A stretch of DNA of 64,000 nt from Bryobacterales bacterium (GTDB lineage: Bacteria > Acidobacteriota > Terriglobia > Bryobacterales > Bryobacteraceae): contig JADKID010000038.1 in assembly GCA_016721425.1 (NCBI GenBank), positions 744,001 to 808,000 of the forward strand. Reading direction: 5' to 3'. Every line of letters starts with the position of its first letter. The stretch's first letter is position 1. A program made the position numbers and the translations under genes. Below the pieces are notes generated by a model that saw only the letters and a list, made by a program, of their open reading frames with translations, was not told where the DNA came from and made no database searches. Shown here one piece after another: positions 53,801-60,781 of this stretch.

Positions 53801-54440
53801 CGGGGTTCATGCGGATGGGGGCGAAGTTGGAGCCGCCGGCGGAGGTCTCGTTGGCATCGATGCCATCGACAGTGAAGTTCCAGGCGCGGTCGCGTGCGCC
53901 GTTGACGTGGGTGCCGCCGCCGGTGTTGGCGCCGGAGACGACGCCGGGCTGACGGGCGACGAGATCGAGCGGATTGCGGCCGCGGGTGCCGACGATGGGC
54001 AGATCCTTGATGATGTTCTCGTTGAAGACGTTGCCGTAGTTGCCGGAGGTGGAGGTTTGGACGACCTCGGCCTGGGCGGCGACCTCGACGACTTCGGCGA
54101 GCGAGCCGAGCTCGAGGGTGACATTAATGGTGGTGGGCTGGCCGATGGAGACGCGGTTGCCTCTCGAAGAGAACTTGCGGAAGCCGGTGGCCTCGACGGA
54201 GAGGGTGTAGAGGCCGCTCTGGAGGGCCTCGAAGAAGAAGGCGCCGTTTTCTGAGGTCTTGTTGGTGAAGGTGGCGTTGGTGCCCTCACTGACGAGTTTG
54301 ATGGTGGCGCCGACGACGGCCGCGCCGGAAGGATCGGAGACTACTCCGATGGCGCGGGACGTAGTGCCCTGACCGAACGCCAGCGCAGCAGCGAGTGAAA
54401 GGACGGAGACCAGCGAAAAAGCCCTCTGTTTCATATGCAT
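50835..54440 (-). CDS. Oar-like TonB-dependent receptor with carboxypeptidase regulatory-like domain
   Basis: A 1201-residue outer-membrane protein. After a signal peptide (ALAFGQ) comes a carboxypeptidase-regulatory Ig-like domain (about 28-110: GVVSDPSGAAVVGATIKL...TVEATGF-type), a plug (about 125-240: DLPIVGTRGRNPLDLVARQPG, NFTVDGIDANE, EFKVLTGNATAEYGR), then a long beta-barrel ending QLGAKFIF with the C-terminal Phe expected for BAM insertion. Such receptors are numerous in Solibacter relatives and import large oligomers. It lies 27 bases after the DUF3106 gene of the RpoE module, on the same strand, and may be in its transcript. Confidence 0.93.
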   Translation of the reverse strand: MHMKQRAFSLVSVLSLAAALAFGQGTTSRAIGVVSDPSGAAVVGATIKLVSEGTNATFTNKTSENGAFFFEALQSGLYTLSVEATGFRKFSSRGNRVSIGQPTTINVTLELGSLAEVVEVAAQAEVVQTSTSGNYGNVFNENIIKDLPIVGTRGRNPLDLVARQPGVVSGANTGGGTHVNGARDRAWNFTVDGIDANETSAGGSNFAPIRMNPDALAEFKVLTGNATAEYGRNSGGQVAMITKSGTNDIHGSGFWFYRTPRLNANEWENNLNAVGKRQFVQNIPGGSIGGAVIKNKLFYYGNFQYLSARESGLTSRTVYTASAKAGNWRYNRGGRNLPAGVTGATVDAAGNVMPGVNIGTYNIPANDPDRIGMNATTKRLIDASPLPNNFTGGDGLNTALYQFTALQFEKQHDVTMKFDYIINPTNTVFARISFGNQNTNCDRGNGGSPLFPGLPCLVDTKRDPKNYAFNWRSAPTSSTTNELVFGLNKFAFNFQQGTPDMTKVSLVGPVTLPENYDVGNLRRLTTWQLVDNFAWFKGAHNIKFGVNLRFGSHQDTRGSLGGYNATQNVDFSRTVNTVDATRFGLPTDINQANDRNPLESSINFLLGRVGNTNRGFTSNADAYTAGLYDFTTHFNEHDLYIQDTWKVRRNFTIDAGLRLELKMTPTNSEGRIRHPDQAVAAGAGPSNSLKWVAGDLYRNAIGNWGPSFGFAWDPFSDGKTSVRGNYRIAYDRINSFVFSSTVFQNLPGIVLGDQNTSFGQNGGRLTNLPALNPPTGKPSDLAQPAAFSTRNITVADPNFQMPTTHQWGFSIQREVMRNSFIEINYIGRRAYNLFGGFNANQAELRTNGFLDAVKVVNGGGESPLINQLMSVDSRKTASETGSAALRRIYTTNLRNSDVAAIAQDISRRAVSGKGQPEAAGLSPYFFIPFPQFANGMFVVDANDWSSYNAVQAQFQRRMTSGLEFQFSYTFGRSLDSRSFDPAFTVASGANNQSAGSTPFDIKNRGLNYGLSDFDRKHVAQTYWVWELPFGRGKRYLSQAGGFAQRLAGGWQIAGTGTFQSGRPFSAYSGFYTFNNVVQSFANCSGCSADMGSVQDGPGGVKWFLTTDQISKFSTPAMGELGNTGRNFLRGPGAFNMDASFLKRTMLTERFSLELRGDAINMTNTPTFGAPTATLSSTIYGRIRDTVISGSRKVQLGAKFIF

Positions 54441-54466
54441 GTCAGGGTAGCAAACATCCCTGGGTT

Positions 54467-54961
54467 TTAGAAGTGTAAATCGGGGCTGTCCGGAGTGGAG
54501 AGGAAGGATGAGAAGTCGTTGAGGATGGCGCGTTCCTTGGAGGAAAAGCGTTTGCGGAGGGCGGGGTGTAGCAGATGGCCGGACCGCTCCTGGGGGGGCA
54601 GCCGGCGGAGGGTGTCCATCTCCGCGCGCAGAGCCTCGCGGCGAGAGAGGGGCAAGGCGTTCAGCTTGCGGAACACCTGGCGGGCCAGCTGCTGCTGTTC
54701 AAAGGGGAGATTCTGGAACGCTTCGTAGCGTCGATCCAGGGCGTCGCGCTCGGCGGGGGGCAGGGTGTCGAGTTGCTGGAGGCGTTGTTCGGCCTGCTGG
54801 CGGCGGCCGGGCGGGAGGGATTCGAGGGCTTTCTTGCGCTGGTCGGGGGTGAGTTGGCGGAAGCGTTCGACGCGATTGGGTGGAACGCGCGGGCGGGTCT
54901 GGGCTTGTGGGGAGGAACCCGCCGCGATGGCGAGTGTCAAGGTGAGGAGGCCGAGTCTCAT
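54467..54961 (-). CDS. DUF3106-like periplasmic protein
   Basis: A 164-residue exported protein with signal peptide MRLGLLTLTLAIAAGSSPQAQ. The mature part is helical, with repeated phrases FRQLTPDQRKKALESLPP, LPPAERDALDRR, LPFEQQQLAR, LPLSRREALRAEM and LPPQERSG. This L-P-P-x-x-R pattern is seen in DUF3106 and CpxP/heavy-metal-resistance-like proteins, suggesting a periplasmic sensor or chaperone. Its start overlaps the anti-sigma stop by four bases, so it is the third gene of a sigma/anti-sigma operon. Confidence 0.75.
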   Translation of the reverse strand: MRLGLLTLTLAIAAGSSPQAQTRPRVPPNRVERFRQLTPDQRKKALESLPPGRRQQAEQRLQQLDTLPPAERDALDRRYEAFQNLPFEQQQLARQVFRKLNALPLSRREALRAEMDTLRRLPPQERSGHLLHPALRKRFSSKERAILNDFSSFLSTPDSPDLHF

Positions 54962-55419
54962 TTGGTGTTGAGCCGGAGTTGCTGGAGCATGTCGAGATCC
55001 TCCAGGGCGCGTTCGACCTGCTCGGCCTGACTGGTGTCCAGCGGGGGGGCGGAGGTTGGCTGTGTGGGGTAGGCGATGATCCACAGGGCGAGGATGGCGG
55101 CGGCGGGCAGGGCGGGTTTCCAGGAGATGGCAGCGAGCCAGGAGTCGGCGCCGAGCCAGCGCGCCGGTGCGCGGTTGTCGTGGATGCGCTGGAGCAGTTG
55201 GGTGTCGAAGTTGCGGGAGATGGGGCTATTGTTCCAGGAATCGAGGGCATCCCAGACGAGCTGCTGGGATTCAAGAAACGCGCGGCAGGAGGGGCAGAGG
55301 TCGATGTGGCGCTGGAGGACGGCGGTGCGGGCGGGATCGAGCCGGCGCGCGCAGTAGCTCAGCAGGAGCTGAGCATGATCCTCGGATTGGAGCGGGCAAC
55401 GGGGCGTGTGTTCAGCCAT
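54958..55419 (-). CDS. Zinc-finger anti-sigma factor, membrane-anchored
   Basis: A 153-residue protein beginning MAEHTPRCPLQSEDHAQLLL. The anti-sigma zinc-finger signature HxxxCxxC is visible as HIDLCPSC (about residues 37-44). One membrane helix lies near residue 95-113 (PALPAAAILALWIIAYP). It would hold the RpoE-like factor encoded just upstream (8 bases) until an envelope signal arrives. ATG 55419 is chosen as the start since the domain begins there. The stop overlaps the DUF3106 start. Confidence 0.85.
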   Translation of the reverse strand: MAEHTPRCPLQSEDHAQLLLSYCARRLDPARTAVLQRHIDLCPSCRAFLESQQLVWDALDSWNNSPISRNFDTQLLQRIHDNRAPARWLGADSWLAAISWKPALPAAAILALWIIAYPTQPTSAPPLDTSQAEQVERALEDLDMLQQLRLNTK

Positions 55420-55427
55420 TCCCTCAG

Positions 55428-56060
55428 TCAGGCATACTGCGCCAGCCTCGTGCGCAGGCTTTCGTATGCACGGAACAGTAGGGACTTCACCGCGGATTCC
55501 GAGCAGCCGAGCACCCTCGCGATTTGAGAATACTCCATTTCCTCGTACTTGTGCATGAGGACGGCTGCGCGCTGTTTGGCGGGAAGTTTGGCAATGGCAT
55601 CCCGCACCTCGTTCAGCTTGACCCTGTGCACGAGCACGCTTTCCACGCTGGGCTGGTGATCGAAGAGCCGGCGGGTGGCGCTGGGGGCGTCCTGATCCTG
55701 GAGGCTCTCCTGCAACCGTTCGTTCTTCTCGTCCCTCAGCCAGTTGAAGGCGAGGTTGGTGGAGATACGAAACAGCCAGGTGGTGAATTTGGCGGAGGGC
55801 TCGTAGGTGGCGCGGGAACGATAGATGCGAAGGAAGACCTCCTGGGCCAGTTCCTCGGCGATGGCCTGATTGAGGACCATGCGATAGAGGAAATGGACCA
55901 CGGAGTTGCGGTGGCGATCCAGCAGAGCGCCGAAACAGGCCGAGTCTCCGTCGCGCACACACAGCATCAGCCCGGCATCGAGATCGAGAATAGCCGCAGC
56001 CGCCATGGAAGATTGAACACGCTCCAGGAGAGAAGGTTGCAGGGGCGGTGCGCTGGTCAT
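55428..56060 (-). CDS. ECF RNA polymerase sigma factor (RpoE-like)
   Basis: A 210-residue sigma-70 family ECF factor. Region 2 reads FGALLDRHRNSVVHFLYRMVLNQAIAEELAQEVFLRIYR...FTTWLFRISTNLAFNWLRDEKNER; region 4 reads IAKLPAKQRAAVLMHKYEEMEYSQIARVLGCSESAVKSLLFRAYESLR. It heads an operon with its anti-sigma factor and a DUF3106 protein. Autoregulation is likely but no promoter was recognised. Start ATG 56060 is chosen over the longer frame from 56120, which enters basic, low-quality sequence. Confidence 0.93.
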   Translation of the reverse strand: MTSAPPLQPSLLERVQSSMAAAAILDLDAGLMLCVRDGDSACFGALLDRHRNSVVHFLYRMVLNQAIAEELAQEVFLRIYRSRATYEPSAKFTTWLFRISTNLAFNWLRDEKNERLQESLQDQDAPSATRRLFDHQPSVESVLVHRVKLNEVRDAIAKLPAKQRAAVLMHKYEEMEYSQIARVLGCSESAVKSLLFRAYESLRTRLAQYA

Positions 56061-56489
56061 TACACTCTTGACGATCTTCGTTCGGCGGCGGATTACATGG
56101 CCGGAAGATTTCGTGAGCACGGCTGTTGGAGCGGTGGAGGGGGAGGGAGGTTTCCGGGTGGAGACGCACTACGGCCTCGCCGTTGGTGAGTGATTTGGGT
56201 GCCGAGGCGATTCGGACCTGATATTCGCCCGGGGCCTTCGAAAAGGCCCCGTATTTGATCGAGCTGATCGGGACAAAACCGGTTTGCGCGCCGTCCTTTC
56301 AGACAGCGGCCCGCGTAGGAAGCGTTGAACGTCTTAGGTTACCGCCGCTCTACGTTAGGCGAAGGGATCGAAGCTGGCCAGCGGGTCATCCCCTAAGACC
56401 AAGCTAGCACGGGGTGTCAATAGCTGCGGATGTTATCTCATTGGAAAGAAATAGAAAATACCCTTGTGACCGGCTTTCCGGCGAAGGTG
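56061..56489. other. Intergenic region with a hairpin and a short coding-like stretch
   Basis: No intact gene was seen. On the minus strand, a frame from the TGA at 56299-56301 down to about 56100 reads like protein (GFVPISSIKYGAFSKAPGEY, then VRIASAPKSLTNGEAVVRL) but has no start and no clear end before rpoE. A perfect 8-bp stem with a TTCG loop (minus strand) lies at 56231-56250 within it. It may be the remains of a lost gene. The rest (56302-56489) holds nothing recognised. Confidence 0.4.
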
Positions 56490-56930
56490 CTAATTCCCCT
56501 CGCCGAGTGCCTTGAGTTTAGCTAGCGCCTTGGGCCAGGCTTCCTGCATGTACTCCTCCCAGGCAGGAGCTACATCCATGTCAACGGCGAGTTCCGTGGC
56601 GGCGCCATCACTCGAAAACGTGTAGTTTTCGTAGGCGGGCGCCCAGACGCGGACGGCCTCGCTTTGTGTATCCTCGACGCCATCCTTGATCTCGCCGAGG
56701 TGCTTGATGGAGAGGAACTCGTAGGGCCGGCTCTCGTTGATCACTGCTACCATGCCTCCTCCACCGGGACCCAGAAAGCAGATCCGGTCGCCCTTGTTCC
56801 ACGAGCCCTCGAAGTAGGAGCCCTCCGCGAACTCCGAAGTCCATGCCCTGTATGTATCCGGTGCGATCATCACTTCCCAAACGGTTTTGGGGCTGGCGTT
56901 GATACGGGCGGCAAAGTGGAGAGTTTTCAT
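56490..56930 (-). CDS. SRPBCC/AHSA1-like domain protein
   Basis: A 146-residue protein of the START-like fold: FAARINASPKTVWEVMIAPDTYRAWTSEF at the N-terminus, a central GSWNKGDRICFLGPGGGGMVAVI and FLSIKHLGEI strands, and a C-terminal amphipathic helix (YMQEAWPKALAKLKAL). Activator-of-Hsp90-ATPase (AHSA1) type. Such small proteins bind hydrophobic ligands; the ligand is unknown. It is divergent from the methyltransferase gene across 98 bases. Confidence 0.85.
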   Translation of the reverse strand: MKTLHFAARINASPKTVWEVMIAPDTYRAWTSEFAEGSYFEGSWNKGDRICFLGPGGGGMVAVINESRPYEFLSIKHLGEIKDGVEDTQSEAVRVWAPAYENYTFSSDGAATELAVDMDVAPAWEEYMQEAWPKALAKLKALGEGN

Positions 56931-57028
56931 ACGACGATTCTACTCAATCCCTACGCAACCGTATGGCAACGAGGGAATGCGGTACACTCACCTGGCAGCG
57001 AGCGACTGTTTCGAGGAGGGCGGGACGA

Positions 57029-57798
57029 ATGGGCGGACATCTGGACTTCGGCTATCCCTGGTGGCTGAGCTTCGGGCACCTGGCAGTGTTTGGTGTTGTG
57101 GCGGCGGCTCTGTTGGCGGGCTACGTCCGCAAGTGGCCCAGGTGGTTGATCGTCCTGATTGGCGCAGTGGCACTGTGGTCCGGCAGTGTCTTCCTGTTGA
57201 TCCATTTCGGCGTGGATATCAATGGACAGGCGGCGCTGCCGACGCAGAGTTTTCTGCGGTCCGGAACCGGACGAGTTCTTGACGTTGGGGCGGGCACGGG
57301 ACGGTCGTCGATCATGGTTTTAACGGCGCGTCCGCAGGCCACGCTGGTGGCGTCGGATTTGTTTGGCGAATCCTTCGAGCACCACTTCGGACGGGGAGAG
57401 AGTCCTCGGGAACGGCTGCTGCGAAATTTGAAGGCGGCGGGTGTGGACCGGCGCGCCTCCGTCGAAACGGCCGACATGCGCAAGCTGCCATTTGAGACAG
57501 CGAGCTTCGACGCGATCGTCAGTTCGTATGCGGTGGATCATCTGGGCCGAGAAGGGGTGGGGCAGGCGCTCTCGGAAGCGGCGCGTGTCGTGAAGCCGGG
57601 GGCGAGTTCCTGTTGATCCTGGTGGCGAACGATGCGTGGGTAAAGTATGCATTCGGGCCGGCGTTGTCGCATGGCGGCACGCGCGGTCCGGCGTGGTGGC
57701 GCGAGAGGATCCAGGAAGCGGGATTTCAAGTTGCAGAGGAAGGGACGGCGCCGGCAACGCTGTATTTCCTGTTGAGGCGACCGGGCGGCGGGGGATGA
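57029..57798 (+). pseudogene. Membrane-anchored SAM-dependent methyltransferase, frameshifted
   Basis: From ATG 57029 (RBS gaggagg) the product has two N-terminal membrane helices (about residues 13-32 and 38-58), then a class I methyltransferase: motif I RVLDVGAGTGRSS, SDLFGESF, ADMRKLPFETASFDAIVSSYAVDHL. At the G5 run 57598-57602 the frame reads VKPGASSC and stops at 57616. The other frame continues the family sequence (LLILVANDAWVKYAFGP) to 57798. A sixth G would restore VKPGGEFLLILV, giving about 256 residues. The break may be a read error. Substrate unknown. Confidence 0.8.
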
Positions 57799-57998
57799 CG
57801 GGCAGTCCGGTGCCGAGATCCAGTCACGGCCAGTGAAGCTGCACGTCTGAGACAGACCGCGCCGAATGGCCTGCGACTTCCGTGTGGGCTAATCGATGGT
57901 GGTGTTGCTGATGCAGGTCGCGCTGAGCGCACCGCGAATTCGTGCTAGCCTCACTGGAAGCAATATTGCCCCGGTCGTCAGAACAGGAGCCAGTCCGG

Positions 57999-58494
57999 AT
58001 GTCCTATCACGCCACGTTGTTTTTCAGTGAGCCGCTGGTGCGGCAAGCTGCACAGGCATTCTGGCGCCGGACCGTCGGCATTGGATTTCCCTTCGCGTTG
58101 GCCGTTATGGCCGCGTGGCTGGCTGCCCTGTTGTGGCAAGGCGTCACCACCTGGCTCGTCGGGGCCCTCGCCATGGTGCTCGGGTTCTCGGTTGTCATCC
58201 TCGTCCTGATCTACGTCGTCCATTACCGGAACGGGTTGCGCAAGTTTCGAGAAATGGGTCCCCCGCAGGCGAGCTTTCAAGCAGAGGATGCGTCGTTTAC
58301 GATCACCTCTGGCCTTGGCAGCGTCACGGTTCGGCTGGTCGTCAATTCGAGAGGTTTGGCGGTTCGACCAATTCTGGCTGCTGCTGTTTTCCAAGGGGCA
58401 GTTCAGCACCTTGCCGCTCGCGGGCGTTCCTGCCGAGATGCAGACGTTTATTCAACAGCGGGTGCAGGCCACTGGGGGCAAAATCGTGGGCTGA
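57999..58494 (+). pseudogene. YcxB-like membrane protein, frameshifted
   Basis: ATG 57999 follows an aggag site. The first frame gives two membrane helices (GFPFALAVMAAWLAALLW; LVGALAMVLGFSVVILVLIYVV) and then FTITSGLGSVTV. A second frame, starting around 58331, supplies the usual YcxB ending: WSSIREVWRFDQFWLLLFSKG, LPLAGVPAEMQTFIQQRV, ending at 58494. One surplus base near 58331-58337 (cggctgg for cggtgg) would unite them in 164 residues. YcxB proteins are of unknown function. Frame loss may be real or artefactual. Confidence 0.65.
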
Positions 58495-58520
58495 CGGCGG
58501 TGGCGCTGGAGTGCCGGCGC

Positions 58521-58564
58521 CTACTCCTCTTTGAGCGAGCGCTCCAGGAGGTCGCGGAGGCCTT
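58521..58564 (-). repeat. Partial copy of the gpsA 3' end (left repeat)
   Basis: These 44 bases match 59783-59826, the last codons of gpsA, with two differences. On the minus strand they still read GLRDLLERSLKEE followed by TAG. The direct repeat brackets about 1.2 kb that holds a small orphan gene and HigBA, which suggests an insertion at the gpsA 3' end. Confidence 0.85.
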
Positions 58565-58635
58565 GGCTGGGTAGATGGATCGAGCGCCATTTTGACGTTC
58601 CCGTCGGTGCGCCGGTGATTTGGGCCAGACGGCCA

Positions 58636-58998
58636 CTAGCGCAGGTTCGCACGTTGACAGGCGCACAGGATTTCGATCGCTATCGGCGAGTACTTCTCCC
58701 TTGGGCCGACATTCACACCATCGAACCACCGGATGAACTCTTCGTGGACGATGGAGGTCGACTCCTCAACGGTTGAGGCGGACCGCACCCGTGAGAGGAT
58801 CGTGCCTGCTTCTTGATCGTACTCGTCTGTGTTGTCCTCGAAGTTTATTCCGATCGGGTCATGTCGAAAGAGAATTGCAGAGATCTCATCAAATAGCTGC
58901 CTATAGCATCCAGATAGTCTCTTTCGCTCTTTGGCGTGCAATCGGATCGCTTCCGGCGTCATCCCTACATTGAGCCACTTCCGATGTTTCGTGCGCAA
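58636..58998 (-). CDS. Small hypothetical protein
   Basis: A 120-residue soluble protein. A conserved-looking core reads LFRHDPIGINFEDNTDEYDQEAGTIL, then a Ser/Thr/Val-rich linker and HEEFIRWFDG. The DPIG...DEYD pattern occurs in scattered small hypothetical proteins that resemble immunity or DUF1871-like proteins, but no firm family can be given. It is inside the segment flanked by the gpsA repeats, transcribed away from HigBA. Base composition is lower in GC than the neighbours, consistent with acquisition. Confidence 0.6.
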   Translation of the reverse strand: MRTKHRKWLNVGMTPEAIRLHAKERKRLSGCYRQLFDEISAILFRHDPIGINFEDNTDEYDQEAGTILSRVRSASTVEESTSIVHEEFIRWFDGVNVGPREKYSPIAIEILCACQRANLR

Positions 58999-59158
58999 TG
59001 CCGCGAAAGCTGACTCTCGTGCCGACTTGCGATGTTTGGAGCGCCTGGTGTCTTAGTTCCGCGACTGAAATCCCACGTTAGGGGAGCTTGGGCCCGGTTG
59101 ATCTTCGCTGATCGCGGTCAAAACTCACCATCGGTGTCTGGTTCCTGGGGAACTCGAT

Positions 59159-59179
59159 GTGTAACGAGTCGGGTTACAC
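59159..59179. promoter_or_regulatory. Palindromic operator candidate upstream of higB
   Basis: A perfect inverted repeat gtgtaac-gagtcgg-gttacac, 7-bp arms and 7-base spacer, lies 7 bases before GTG 59187. HigA-type antitoxins bind such palindromes to repress their own operon, so autoregulation is likely. It also favours the GTG over the ATG at 59157 as the toxin start. Confidence 0.65.
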
Positions 59180-59186
59180 TGAGAGC

Positions 59187-59468
59187 GTGGCAATCCAGGG
59201 GTTCCGGCACAAGGGACTTGAGTTGTTCTTCGCGACGGGAGCGAAGTCAGGGATTCAGGCTAAGCACTCTGACCGGCTCCGCCTGATCCTTGGCCGCCTC
59301 AACGTCTCAACCACCGTGAGCGACATGAGCTTGCCGGGACTGGATCTGCACGAACTTCGCGGCACAAGAAAAGGCACTTGGGCCGTGAAGGTGAGTGGCA
59401 ACTGGCGGATCACATTCGTGTTTACGAACAAGGATGTGGATCGCGTGGACTATGAGGACTACCACTGA
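59187..59468 (+). CDS. higB: RelE/HigB-family mRNA interferase toxin
   Basis: A 93-residue toxin. Typical HigB phrases appear: FRHKGLELFFATG at the N-terminus, the RLRLILGRL helix, DLHELRGTRKGTWAVKVSGNWRITFVF and the ending VDYEDYH. HigB cleaves mRNA on the ribosome. GTG 59187 is preferred, since the residues before it overlap the palindromic operator. The antitoxin gene follows after 7 bases, the reverse order typical of higBA. Confidence 0.9.
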   Translation: MAIQGFRHKGLELFFATGAKSGIQAKHSDRLRLILGRLNVSTTVSDMSLPGLDLHELRGTRKGTWAVKVSGNWRITFVFTNKDVDRVDYEDYH

Positions 59469-59475
59469 GGTGACC

Positions 59476-59763
59476 ATGAAGATGCACAATCCGCCGCATC
59501 CGGGTGAAGTGCTACGAGCGCTGTGCCTGGAACCGCTGCACCTGACTGTAACGGCGGCCGCCCGATCATTGGACGTGAGCCGCAAGACACTATCCGCCAT
59601 TCTGAACGGACGCGCCGGCATTAGCCCGGAGATGGCAGTGCGTCTGTCGATCGCGTTCGGCACCAGCGCCGAGAGTTGGCTCAATCAGCAGCTTCAGTAT
59701 GATCTTTGGCACGCTGAGCGGAACAAGCGGAGCCTTCACGTCAAGAGACTGACGGCCGCCTGA
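59476..59763 (+). CDS. higA: HigA-family antitoxin (XRE/Cro type)
   Basis: A 95-residue HTH protein: MKMHNPPHPGEVLRALCLEPL, then helix-turn-helix VTAAARSLDVSRKTLSAILNGRAGISPEMAVRLSIAFGTSAESWLNQQ and YDLWHAERN, the standard HigA layout. It neutralises HigB and with it represses the operon through the palindrome at 59159-59179. A gaggtgacc site precedes ATG 59476. It lies 19 bases upstream (in map position) of the gpsA stop. Confidence 0.92.
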   Translation: MKMHNPPHPGEVLRALCLEPLHLTVTAAARSLDVSRKTLSAILNGRAGISPEMAVRLSIAFGTSAESWLNQQLQYDLWHAERNKRSLHVKRLTAA

Positions 59764-59782
59764 ATCCGGCGTGCGCCGGCGG

Positions 59783-59826
59783 CTACTCCTCTTTGAGCGA
59801 GCGTTCCATGAGGTCGCGGAGGCCTT
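59783..59826 (-). repeat. gpsA 3' end, right copy of the direct repeat
   Basis: The functional end of gpsA, matching 58521-58564 at 42 of 44 positions. Similarity fades on both sides. Together the two copies look like the flanking repeats of an element inserted at a gene's 3' end. Confidence 0.85.
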
Positions 59827-60781
59827 CGCGGGGGGATTTGCCTTCGCGGAGGACGGCGTACATCTGGCGGGTGATGGGGAGCTCGACTTCGAGGCGGGCG
59901 GCGAGGTCCATGGCGGCGTAGGTGGTTTGGACGCCTTCGGCGACCATGCGCATGCCGCCGAGGATTTCTTCGAGCGCGCGGCCGCGGCCGAGCTCGAAGC
60001 CGACGGTGCGGTTGCGGCTGAGCTCGCCGTTGCAGGTGAGGACGAGGTCGCCGAGGCCGGCGAGGCCGGAGAGGGTGCGGGCCTGGCCGCCGGCGGCGAT
60101 GGCGAGGCGGGTGATTTCGGCGAGGCCGCGGGTGATGAGGGCAGCCATGGTGTTGGCGCCGAGGCCGAGGCCGGCGCAGACTCCGGCGGCGATGGCGATG
60201 ACGTTTTTGAGCGAGGCTCCGATCTCGACGCCGATGGGATCGCTGTTGGTGTAGAGGCGGAGAGTGGGGCCGGCGAAGGCGGCCTGGACGGTGCGGGCGA
60301 GTTCGGAATCGTGAGAGGAGATGACGATGGCGGCGGGCTCGCCGCGGGCGATCTCCTTGGCGAAAGTGGGTCCGCTGAGGACTCCGATGCGGGGGGCGAA
60401 GCTGGGGCCGATGACCTCGGTCATCACTTCGGAGACCCGCTTGAGGGAGCCGTTTTCCAGGCCTTTGGTGGCGCTGACGAAGAGGGTTTCCGGTGTCAGT
60501 GCGGGGAGGACCTGGGTGTAGACGCGGCGGGCGTGGTGGGAGGGCATGACGCCGAGCAGGATCTGGGCGCCGGCGGCGGCGGTGAGGAGATCGGGGTGGG
60601 CGGTGATGTTGGCGGGGAGGGTGACGCCGGGGAGGTAAACGTCGTTGATGCGCGTGTCGTCAATGCGGGCGGCGAGGTCCTGTTCATAGACCCAGAGGCG
60701 CACCTGATGGAAGCGCGGAGCGAGCACGACGGCGAGGGCGGTGCCCCAACTGCCGCCTCCGATGACGGAGAGTTGCTGCAT
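59783..60781 (-). CDS. gpsA: NAD(P)H-dependent glycerol-3-phosphate dehydrogenase
   Basis: A 332-residue enzyme that reduces dihydroxyacetone phosphate to sn-glycerol-3-phosphate for phospholipid synthesis. Nucleotide loop GGGSWGTALAVVL is at the N-terminus; SATKGLE holds the catalytic Lys region, and LKNVIAIAAGVCAGLGLGANTMAALITRGLAEI the substrate helix. ATG 60781 overlaps the plsY stop (TAATG). Its 3' end is duplicated at 58521. Full length and intact. Confidence 0.95.
   Translation of the reverse strand: MQQLSVIGGGSWGTALAVVLAPRFHQVRLWVYEQDLAARIDDTRINDVYLPGVTLPANITAHPDLLTAAAGAQILLGVMPSHHARRVYTQVLPALTPETLFVSATKGLENGSLKRVSEVMTEVIGPSFAPRIGVLSGPTFAKEIARGEPAAIVISSHDSELARTVQAAFAGPTLRLYTNSDPIGVEIGASLKNVIAIAAGVCAGLGLGANTMAALITRGLAEITRLAIAAGGQARTLSGLAGLGDLVLTCNGELSRNRTVGFELGRGRALEEILGGMRMVAEGVQTTYAAMDLAARLEVELPITRQMYAVLREGKSPREGLRDLMERSLKEE

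Noticed and set aside
51840..54254. 804-codon open frame antisense to the TonB receptor
   Set aside because: Val/Gly/Ala-rich mirror of the receptor's codon usage; no signal peptide or domain.
56231..56250. 8-bp stem with TTCG loop as a terminator
   Set aside because: No T-tail on either strand; it lies inside a coding-like segment.
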